Shown piece by piece: positions 1-4,976 of a stretch of DNA of 5,049 bases (position 1 is the stretch's first letter; each line of letters begins with the position of its first letter). The position numbers and the translations under genes are program-made. The notes below the pieces were generated by a model. The model worked only from the letters and a program-made list of their open reading frames with translations. It was not told where the DNA came from and ran no database searches. Source of the stretch: Conexibacteraceae bacterium (GTDB lineage Bacteria; Actinomycetota; Thermoleophilia; Solirubrobacterales; Solirubrobacteraceae); NCBI GenBank assembly GCA_009785395.1, contig WQWK01000171.1, positions 1-5,049 on the forward strand. The letters run 5' to 3'.

Positions 1-468
1 CTCGCAGCGGCAGGTCCAGCGCGTGGGATCGTCGACGCCGACGTGCTCGGGGACGACCCAGGCCGGCTCATCCCAGAACACCATGTCGACGCCGCACTCG
101 AGCACCCAGTCGGCCCACTCCTTGCAGAACTCCCGGTAGGCCGCGCTGTTCAGGCAGGCGGCGGCGACGCGGCGCCCGTCGTCGAGCACCTGGCACTCCT
201 CCGGGTGGAAGGCCACCCAGAGGCTCTCGGCCTCGCCGCCGAACGTGCGGCCGAGCCCCCACGGGCTCGCCTGCACGAACAGGCCCTCGGCATGGGAGAT
301 CTCGACGATCTCAGCCATCGTGCCGCGGTAGTACGCAAGGTCGTTCTCGGAGAAGGTGTGCAGCACACCGCTGTAGCCGCGCTGGGCCAGGTCCGCCATG
401 TCCCGCTGGACATGGCGGGCGATCCGCACCCCGAAATACGAGCATCCCGCTCTGGTGTTCTGCACCAT
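1..468 (-). CDS. Cytosolic TIM-barrel glycoside-hydrolase-like protein, N-terminal part (3' end outside window)
   Basis: This is an open frame of 156 codons running off the left edge, so only the N-terminal part is visible. ATG at 468 lies one base after the upstream permease stop and is preceded by AAGGGG with five bases between, which supports this start and translation within the importer operon. There is no signal peptide or membrane segment, and seven cysteines (9, 92, 105, 115, 125, 153, 155) fit a cytosolic protein. The text reads like alternating strands and helices of a TIM barrel: GYSGVLHTFSEND (31-43), GLFVQASPWGLGR (62-74), and VDMVFWDEPAW (127-137), where D133 and E134 at a strand end are candidate catalytic or sugar-binding acids. 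A CRCE motif (153-156) begins a Cys-rich segment at the edge, as in some GH-like barrels. I do not recognise a named family. Its place after the permeases suggests it acts on the imported sugar; an isomerase or epimerase barrel is the alternative. Confidence 0.88.
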   Translation of the reverse strand, partial: MVQNTRAGCSYFGVRIARHVQRDMADLAQRGYSGVLHTFSENDLAYYRGTMAEIVEISHAEGLFVQASPWGLGRTFGGEAESLWVAFHPEECQVLDDGRRVAAACLNSAAYREFCKEWADWVLECGVDMVFWDEPAWVVPEHVGVDDPTRWTCRCE

Positions 469-469
469 C

Positions 470-1303
470 TCAACCCCTTACGGCGCCGGCCGTCAGACCG
501 AACGCGATTCGACGCTGGACAAGAAGGAAGAAGATCACGATCGGAATCGAGATCAGGGTCGACGCCGCCATCAGGGCGCCCCAGTCGACGGCGCGCTCGC
601 CGCCGGTGAAGTTTGCAAGCCAGACGGTGATCGTCTGGTTCTGCTGGCTGCTCAGCAGCGTCCGCGCGAAGATGAACTCGTTCCAGGTGGTGATGAACGC
701 GAACACCGAGGTGGCGACCAGGCCCGGGCCGACCAGCGGCAGCAGGATGCGGACGAAGGCGCCGAGCCGGGTGGAGCCGTCGACCATCGCCGCCTCCTCG
801 AGGTCCTTGGGGATACCGAGCAGGAAACCGCGCAGCGTCCACAGGCAGAACGGCAACGCGAACGTCAGATACACCAGGATCACGCCCGTCAGCTTGTCGA
901 CCTGGTTGTACTTGGCCAGCACGACGTAGAGCGGGATCACCAGCCCGGCCTGCGGCAGCATCTGGATCCCGATGACCACGACCATCAGCAGCTTGCGGGT
1001 GGTGAAACGGTACTTGGCCAGCGCCAGCGCGGCGAAGAAAGAGAACACCAATGACAGCAGGACCGCCGCCAATACGACGATCACGGTGTTCTTCACGTTC
1101 GCCCAGAAGTATGGCTCGCTGAGCGCCTTGGTGAAATGCGACAGGGTCGGATTCGTCGGGAACCACGTCGGCGTGTATCCGTTGATCGCGTTGTCAGGCT
1201 TGAACGCCGTCGCCACCATCCAGTAGACGGGGAACACCATCACGACGAAGACGGCCAGCCCGACGGCGTTCCAGCCGTAGCGGCTCCTGGTGGATCGCTT
1301 CAT
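470..1303 (-). CDS. Carbohydrate ABC transporter permease, MalG type (CUT1)
   Basis: This 277-residue inner-membrane permease is the second half of the sugar channel; MalG-type proteins are usually about 270-300 residues. A basic N-terminus (MKRSTRSRYG) precedes TM1 (about 12-33), followed by a periplasm-side loop (36-68), TM2 (about 70-96), further hydrophobic helices at about 104-131 and 138-160, and two C-terminal ones (about 193-213 and 244-263). The cytoplasmic EAA loop that docks on the ATPase is intact at 170-189, with E170, A171, A172, D175, G176 and P189, followed by the typical TTWNEFIFA (205-213). The C-terminus GLTAGAVRG is the standard MalG ending. ATG at 1303 overlaps the MalF stop as ATGA, with only a weak GGGTGA upstream, so translation is probably coupled. 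No residue expected of the family is missing. The substrate cannot be read from the sequence. Confidence 0.96.
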   Translation of the reverse strand: MKRSTRSRYGWNAVGLAVFVVMVFPVYWMVATAFKPDNAINGYTPTWFPTNPTLSHFTKALSEPYFWANVKNTVIVVLAAVLLSLVFSFFAALALAKYRFTTRKLLMVVVIGIQMLPQAGLVIPLYVVLAKYNQVDKLTGVILVYLTFALPFCLWTLRGFLLGIPKDLEEAAMVDGSTRLGAFVRILLPLVGPGLVATSVFAFITTWNEFIFARTLLSSQQNQTITVWLANFTGGERAVDWGALMAASTLISIPIVIFFLLVQRRIAFGLTAGAVRG

Positions 1304-2271
1304 GATTCGTCACCCGCTCGCACCATCGCCCGCACGTAGAAGACGCTCAGCAGCGCGACGATCAGCAGCATCAGGACCGAGATCGCGGCGCCGCGGCCGA
1401 AGTTGTTCTCCGCGTAGCCCTGGATGTAGAGGTAGATGCTCATCAGATAGTTGCTCGGGTTCTGCTGCCCGGGGCCGATCAGCAGGTAGGGCTGCGTGAA
1501 GACGCCGAAGTCCCAGATGATCGACAGGCTCGTGAGCAGCAGCAGGATCGGCTTGAGCACCGGCAGCGTCACGTCCTTGAGCACGCGCCAGGCGCGGGCG
1601 CCGTCGACCTGTGCCGCCTCGATCAGCTCGTGCGGCACCTGTGCGAGCGCCGCATAGCTCGTGATCGTCACAAACGGGATGCCGGCCCAGACGATCAGGG
1701 TCGTCACCATCGCGTACGCGTCGAAGGTCGACGCATACCAGTTGTGCTGGAAGTAGTTGCCGATGTGAAGGTCGGTGAGCACGTAATTCAGAAGGCCGTT
1801 CTGCAGGTTCGTCATCCAGCTCCAGAGCTGCACGGCGACGACGGGCGGCATCGACCAGACGAGCACGAGGCCCACCGTCACGAGCAGGCGCACCCAGGTG
1901 GAGACACGCACCAGCAGCAGCGCGAGCGCAACCCCGAGCACCATCGTCAGCCCGACGTTCACCGCCGCGAAGATGAGCGTGCGCCACAGCGTGTTCCAGA
2001 ACACCGGGTCCGAGAGGACGCTTGAGTAGTTGGAGAACCCGATGTAGATGCCGTGGTGGGAGACGAGCTGGAAGAGCCCGTACTCCTGGAACGACAGCTC
2101 GACCAGGTTGACGATCGGGTAGCCGAGGATCGCCGCGATGGCGACGGCCGTCGGCAGCAGCAGCAGGTACGGCGCGGCGCTGCGGGTGAGGCGGCGCCGG
2201 GTGCGAGCCCGCCGCCGCGACCTCGCGGTCGCGGCGGCGGGCGTAAGCGCCGTTGGTTCAGTCGCGCTCAG
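1300..2271 (-). CDS. Carbohydrate ABC transporter permease, MalF type (CUT1), probable CTG start
   Basis: This is the first half of the sugar channel, 323 residues from the proposed start (usual length about 290-330). An Arg-rich N-tail (17-30) leads to TM1, APYLLLLPTAVAIAAILGYP (33-52), and an extracytoplasmic loop ending FSNYSSVLSDPVFWNT (79-94) that matches MalF-type proteins. The EAA loop is present at 218-237 (EAAQVDGARAW onward, ending LP). The start is unusual: no ATG, GTG or TTG exists in this frame between the in-frame stop at 2455 and GTG 2004, and GTG 2004 (residue 90) would delete TM1 and its loop. CTG at 2271-2269 overlaps the binding-protein stop as CTGA, mirroring the ATGA overlap with the next permease, so I place the start there. 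No clear Shine-Dalgarno is visible, which fits translational coupling. The gene is certain; the exact start is not. Confidence 0.9.
   Translation of the reverse strand: MSATEPTALTPAAATARSRRRARTRRRLTRSAAPYLLLLPTAVAIAAILGYPIVNLVELSFQEYGLFQLVSHHGIYIGFSNYSSVLSDPVFWNTLWRTLIFAAVNVGLTMVLGVALALLLVRVSTWVRLLVTVGLVLVWSMPPVVAVQLWSWMTNLQNGLLNYVLTDLHIGNYFQHNWYASTFDAYAMVTTLIVWAGIPFVTITSYAALAQVPHELIEAAQVDGARAWRVLKDVTLPVLKPILLLLTSLSIIWDFGVFTQPYLLIGPGQQNPSNYLMSIYLYIQGYAENNFGRGAAISVLMLLIVALLSVFYVRAMVRAGDES
2207..2242 (-). repeat. Perfect 16-bp GC-only stem-loop at the binding-protein/permease junction
   Basis: Bases 2207-2222 are the exact reverse complement of 2227-2242, leaving a four-base loop (tcgc on the plus strand). 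In the operon transcript the stem begins 25 bases after the binding-protein stop codon and lies in the codons for the Ala/Arg-rich N-tail of the MalF permease (about residues 10-22). No T-run follows, so it is not a standard intrinsic terminator. By position it resembles the stem-loops between malE and malF of enterobacteria, which protect the upstream mRNA and give more binding protein than permease. That role here is inference. Confidence 0.7.
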
Positions 2272-3524
2272 GACGCCGGCTGGTTGAGGGTTTGTGCGAT
2301 GTTCTCGCTGGCCGTCGTGGCCGCCTGCTTGACCGAGAGCTGCCCGGTGAGCATGTCGCCGAGCAGGGTCTTGAGGATGTTGGCGTTCTCGACCTCGACC
2401 CAGTTCACCGCCTGCGGCACGAACCAGCTCTGGGCCGCCGCCTCGTCGTTGACGTCACCCTTGGTGAGCAGGTTGGTGGCGTTCGGGATGTTGCCCGCGG
2501 TCTGCAACCCCTGCTCGCTCGTGGTGCTGGTGTAGTCAGCGATCCACTGCGCGGCCTGGGACTGGTTGCTGCTCTTGGCCGGGATAGCGAGGTCCGAGCC
2601 GCCGAGGAAGCCCGGCATCGGCTGGCCCTTGACGTAGCTCGGCATCACCATCTGCTTGGTGTCGGCCAGGTACTTCTTGTTGGTGACGGAGCCCTTGAAC
2701 CAGGCAGGGCCATACATGGCCGCCGTCTTGCCCTCGCTGTAGACCGTGTAGGCGTACGGGCTGGTGCCGTCGAGCTTGGCCGTTGACTTCGGCTCCGTCG
2801 CATTGAAGAAATTCAGGTACGCGGTCAGGCCCGCGATCGAGTTCTTCGAGTCCAGGGTGCCGACCCACTTGCCGTGCTCGTACTTGGCGATCGAGCCGTG
2901 GTGGTCGAACACGAAGCTGAGCGCCGTGTACCAGTCCTCGCCGCCGACGTACAGCGGTGAGAAGCCCTTGACCTTCTTCTCCTTCTTCCCGACCTTGACC
3001 AGGTCCGCCTGCATCTGCGCGAGCGACGTCGGCGCCTTCTTGATGCCGGCCTTCTTGAACAGGTCGGCGCGGTAGGTGACCACGCGCGAGCCCGCGTAGT
3101 ACGGGACCGCGTACAGCTTGCCCATGTACGTGCCCGACGCCTTCAGGCCGCCGAGCCAGTGGCTGGAGTTCGGGAACTGCGACGCGTTGAGCGGGGCGAA
3201 CGCGCCTGACGCCATGTAGCTGGTCGTCTCGGTGTTGCCCATCTCGATCACGTCCGGCTCGTTACCGCCGGCGATCGTGGCGTTGAAGTTCCCCAGGTGG
3301 GTGCTCCACTGCTGGTAATCGATGTTGACCGTCCAGCCCGGGTTTTGAGACTCGAACTGGTTGTTTGCGGCGGTCACGAGCTGTGGCCAGCCATTCTGGG
3401 CGTCCACCTGAAGCCACACGGTCAGCGTGTGGCTGGTTGCGCCCAAGGCGGTCGACGCCGTGGCGACCCCGACCCCGAGTGCGAGCGCGGCAGCCGAAGC
3501 GGCCGCGATCAACCTTTGCCTCAT
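2268..3524 (-). CDS. Secreted carbohydrate ABC transporter substrate-binding protein (MalE type, CUT1)
   Basis: This 418-residue extracytoplasmic sugar-binding protein captures the substrate and delivers it to the permeases; 400-450 is the usual size. A Sec signal peptide spans about 1-29 (MRQRL, then an Ala/Leu-rich core, likely cut after STALGA). Mature hallmarks are LTVWLQVDAQNGW (34-46), PGWTVNIDYQQW (62-73), PDVIEMGNTET (90-100), the EGKTAAMYGPAWFKG region (264-278) and FLGGSDLAIPAKS (306-318); Trp and Tyr in these segments usually stack on sugar rings. ATG 3524 is set by a strong GAGGAGGT site eight bases upstream. It is the first gene of the operon and its TGA overlaps the permease start. 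Oddly, the protein has no cysteine at all, so it cannot carry the lipid anchor usual for Gram-positive binding proteins. A lysine-rich patch lies at 177-187. Oligosaccharide binding is likely; the exact sugar is unknown. Confidence 0.96.
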   Translation of the reverse strand: MRQRLIAAASAAALALGVGVATASTALGATSHTLTVWLQVDAQNGWPQLVTAANNQFESQNPGWTVNIDYQQWSTHLGNFNATIAGGNEPDVIEMGNTETTSYMASGAFAPLNASQFPNSSHWLGGLKASGTYMGKLYAVPYYAGSRVVTYRADLFKKAGIKKAPTSLAQMQADLVKVGKKEKKVKGFSPLYVGGEDWYTALSFVFDHHGSIAKYEHGKWVGTLDSKNSIAGLTAYLNFFNATEPKSTAKLDGTSPYAYTVYSEGKTAAMYGPAWFKGSVTNKKYLADTKQMVMPSYVKGQPMPGFLGGSDLAIPAKSSNQSQAAQWIADYTSTTSEQGLQTAGNIPNATNLLTKGDVNDEAAAQSWFVPQAVNWVEVENANILKTLLGDMLTGQLSVKQAATTASENIAQTLNQPAS

Positions 3525-3532
3525 CTAAGAAA

Positions 3533-3540
3533 ACCTCCTC
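3533..3540 (-). promoter_or_regulatory. Strong ribosome-binding site of the substrate-binding protein gene
   Basis: GAGGAGGT reads on the minus strand and ends eight bases before ATG 3524. It is the best Shine-Dalgarno match in the window, fixes the start, and fits the need for an excess of binding protein over permease. Confidence 0.88.
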
Positions 3541-3580
3541 TAAGTCCTCGACGCGAGCAGACGACCTGTCCCCCGTCACC

Positions 3581-3599
3581 GGCGGGCTGAAAGCCCGCC
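3581..3599 (-). repeat. 8-bp perfect stem-loop in the operon leader
   Basis: Bases 3581-3588 (ggcgggct) pair exactly with 3592-3599 (agcccgcc) around a three-base loop. The hairpin lies in the 5' leader of the importer transcript, about 57-75 bases before the binding-protein ATG and downstream of the proposed promoter and operators. No T-run follows it in the operon direction. It could stabilise the 5' end of the mRNA. Together with the adjoining GGTGACGGGGGACAGGT on the minus strand, it could also be a dispersed REP-like element. Confidence 0.6.
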
Positions 3600-3607
3600 C
3601 TTCTATT

Positions 3608-3640
3608 CAGTGGTCTAGTCCATTATGGTCTAAACCACTG
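3608..3640. promoter_or_regulatory. Double GntR/HutC-type (DasR-like dre) operator
   Basis: Two 12-base sites, TGGTCTAGTCCA (3611-3622) and TGGTCTAAACCA (3626-3637), each differ by one base from the perfect palindrome TGGTCTAGACCA. They are separated by TTA, with centres 15 bases apart. The whole block is a near-symmetric 33-mer around 3624: its 16-base arms match at 14 positions, and the outer ends are CAGTGGT and ACCACTG. The known dre consensus of the DasR regulator is A(C/G)TGGTCTAGACCA(C/G)T; the left site matches 14 of 16 positions and the right 13. The element lies just downstream of the predicted start of the importer transcript, which suits repression by blocking polymerase, and it is shared with the divergent ATPase gene. 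The regulator itself is not in the window. Confidence 0.75.
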
Positions 3641-3652
3641 TTCGCGTGCGAA
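3641..3652. repeat. Short palindrome TTCGC-GT-GCGAA next to the operators
   Basis: This perfect 5+2+5 inverted repeat abuts the double operator and overlaps the proposed -10 hexamer and transcription start of the importer operon. It could bind a second regulator or be chance in GC-rich DNA. Its sequence does not match the dre-like sites. Confidence 0.35.
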
Positions 3653-3679
3653 TGTCCCACACCCGGCCGCTTGTGTCAA
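3651..3679 (-). promoter_or_regulatory. Sigma-70-type promoter of the importer operon
   Basis: On the minus strand a perfect -35 hexamer TTGACA (3679-3674) is followed by exactly 17 bases and a weak -10 hexamer GACATT (3656-3651; three of six consensus positions, including A2 and T6). Transcription would start near 3644, giving a leader of about 120 bases with the double operator at roughly +4 to +36. The 8-mer GCCGCTTG occurs twice on the plus strand around the -35 (3666-3673 and 3682-3689), and CTTG-TGT-CAAG (3670-3680) forms a small palindrome over it. A CATAAT (minus strand, 3626-3621) inside the operator is an alternative -10 but lacks a good -35. Confidence 0.6.
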
Positions 3680-3736
3680 GAGCCGCTTGGAAGGACCGTT
3701 TGCGCCGCGGCGAGTAATCAGCTAACACTACGCGGC

Positions 3737-3740
3737 GAGG
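3737..3740 (+). promoter_or_regulatory. Ribosome-binding site deciding the GTG start of the ATPase
   Basis: GAGG, in the context gcGAGGtt, ends six bases before GTG 3747. It supports GTG over any internal start, since the family's N-terminal strand begins immediately after it. I see no convincing plus-strand promoter in 3640-3736, so the promoter of this gene is not assigned. Confidence 0.65.
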
Positions 3741-3746
3741 TTCCGG

Positions 3747-4937
3747 GTGCCAGGCATCGTTCTAGAAAACATCAGCAAGATCTACAAGGGAGACGTGAAG
3801 GCGGTCGACGACGTCTCGCTGAGGATCGAGGACGGGGAGTTCCTCGTGCTCGTCGGCCCCTCCGGGTGCGGCAAATCGACACTGTTGCGGATGGTCGCGG
3901 GGCTCGAGGAGGTCTCCGAGGGCTCGATCTCGATCGGCGACCGTGACGTCACCGACCTCGCCCCGCGCGAGCGTGACGTCGCGATGGTCTTCCAGAGCTA
4001 CGCGCTCTATCCGCACATGACTGTGCGCGACAACCTCGGCTACGGGCTCAAGGTCCGCCGGACCCCGAAGCCGGAGATCGCCAAGCGCGTCCAGGAGGTC
4101 GCGGAGGTGCTCGGCCTCGACCAGTTCCTCGACCGGCGGCCGGCGGCGCTCTCGGGCGGGCAGCGCCAGCGCGTGGCGATGGGCCGGGCGATGGTGCGCG
4201 AGCCGCAGGCGTTCCTGATGGACGAGCCGCTCTCGAACCTCGACGCAAAGCTCCGGGTGAGCATGCGCACACAGCTCGCCGCGCTGCACGCGCGGCTGCG
4301 GACCACGACGATCTACGTCACCCACGACCAGATCGAGGCGATGACCCTCGGTCAGCGCGTCGCCGTGCTGCGCGACGGCAGGGTCCAGCAGGTCGACACG
4401 CCCGACGAGCTGTACGCGCGCCCCGCCAACGTGTTCGTCGCCGCATTCATCGGCTCGCCGGCGATGAACCTGGTCCAGGCCGACGTCTCTGGGGGTGAGC
4501 TGCGATTCGGCGGATACACGATTCCCCTGCGCGCGGACAGCGCCGGCGCTGGTGCCGGAGTGCCCGCGGACGGGCGCGTGATCGCCGGCCTGCGGCCGGA
4601 GGCGTTCGAGGACGCCGAGTTTGGCGAGGCGTCGATGCCGCGGCTCGACGCCCAGGTCGAGGTCGTCGAGAAGCTCGGCGCCGACACCCACGTCATGTTC
4701 ACGGTCGCCTCACCGCCGGTTGACGTCGGCCGCGTGCACGAGGAGGCCGACGACGAGCACGGGCTCGTCGAGATCGCGGGCACGCTCTTCACCGCACGCG
4801 TCGACCCACGCACGGAAGCCCGGCCCGGCCAGCCGCTGCAGCTCGCGGTCAACCCGGCTGCGATCCACTACTTCGACCCAGCGAGCGGCCTGCGACTCGA
4901 CGGCGCGCCGCAGCTGGCGGCGGCGGCGAGCAGCTAG
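3747..4937 (+). CDS. Sugar ABC transporter ATPase, MsiK/UgpC/MalK type
   Basis: This 396-residue cytoplasmic ATPase drives CUT1 sugar import; the family usually has 360-400 residues. All nucleotide-binding motifs are intact: A-loop Y13, Walker A GPSGCGKST (37-45), Q-loop Q83 in VFQSYALYPHMTV, signature LSGGQRQR (135-142), Walker B FLMDEP with catalytic E160, D-loop SNLD (163-166) and switch H193. The C-terminal part, from about 235, is the TOBE/MalK-like regulatory domain, with GLRPEAF (about 278-284) and a terminal AVNPAAIHYFDP stretch. The start is GTG with GAGG six bases upstream. The gene is divergent from the importer operon and shares its control region, so it is probably the partner ATPase. 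In many actinobacteria one unlinked MsiK serves several importers, so it may serve others too. The Ala/Ser-rich tail (LAAAASS) takes part in a DNA duplication that includes the stop codon. Confidence 0.96.
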   Translation: MPGIVLENISKIYKGDVKAVDDVSLRIEDGEFLVLVGPSGCGKSTLLRMVAGLEEVSEGSISIGDRDVTDLAPRERDVAMVFQSYALYPHMTVRDNLGYGLKVRRTPKPEIAKRVQEVAEVLGLDQFLDRRPAALSGGQRQRVAMGRAMVREPQAFLMDEPLSNLDAKLRVSMRTQLAALHARLRTTTIYVTHDQIEAMTLGQRVAVLRDGRVQQVDTPDELYARPANVFVAAFIGSPAMNLVQADVSGGELRFGGYTIPLRADSAGAGAGVPADGRVIAGLRPEAFEDAEFGEASMPRLDAQVEVVEKLGADTHVMFTVASPPVDVGRVHEEADDEHGLVEIAGTLFTARVDPRTEARPGQPLQLAVNPAAIHYFDPASGLRLDGAPQLAAAASS

Positions 4938-4976
4938 ACCGGCTGGTCGCTGCTGGCGGGGGCGGCGAGCAGCTAG
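4899..4976 (+). repeat. 39-base imperfect tandem duplication across the ATPase stop codon
   Basis: Unit 4899-4937 ends the ATPase gene, and unit 4938-4976 follows directly, identical at 32 of 39 positions. The last 24 bases (4914-4937 versus 4953-4976) differ at a single base and both end in AGCAGCTAG. The period is 13 codons, so the second unit stays in frame: after the TAG it reads TGWSLLAGAASS and ends in a second TAG. Confidence 0.75.
4929..4954 (+). terminator. Possible stem-loop over the ATPase stop codon
   Basis: AGCAG (4929-4933) pairs with CTGCT (4950-4954), and inside it GACC (4937-4940) pairs with GGTC (4945-4948) around loop GGCT, with three and one unpaired bases between the stems. 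There is no T-run. A second hairpin, CGGCGGT/ACCGCCG with a seven-base loop, lies at 4981-5001. Either could help end transcription between the convergent genes, but neither is a classic intrinsic terminator. Confidence 0.3.

Noticed and set aside
150..1166. Long minus-strand open frame (338 codons) overlapping the MalG permease and the TIM-barrel gene
   Set aside because: It is a frame-shifted reading of two well-supported genes, with no membrane segments or recognisable motif of its own.
1300..2004. GTG at 2004 as the true start of the MalF permease
   Set aside because: It would drop residues 1-89, which include a clear TM1 and the family-typical first loop. The frame stays open far upstream.
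2207..2242. Junction hairpin as an intrinsic terminator
   Set aside because: No T-run follows in the operon direction, and the next genes are packed with 4-base overlaps, so transcription must continue.
2268..3524. Naming the binding protein DasA and the operon dasABC
   Set aside because: The operators suggest the regulon, but the protein lacks the lipobox of DasA-type proteins, and substrate specificity cannot be read from the sequence.
3621..3626. CATAAT (minus strand) or CATTAT (plus strand) inside the operator as the main -10 element
   Set aside because: Neither has a fair -35 hexamer at 16-18 bases. TTGACA-17-GACATT is the better promoter for the operon.
3762..4691. Long minus-strand open frame (309 codons) opposite the ATPase gene
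   Set aside because: It is Arg/His/Asp-rich low-complexity text typical of the antisense of a GC-rich gene. The opposite strand encodes a complete ATPase with every motif.
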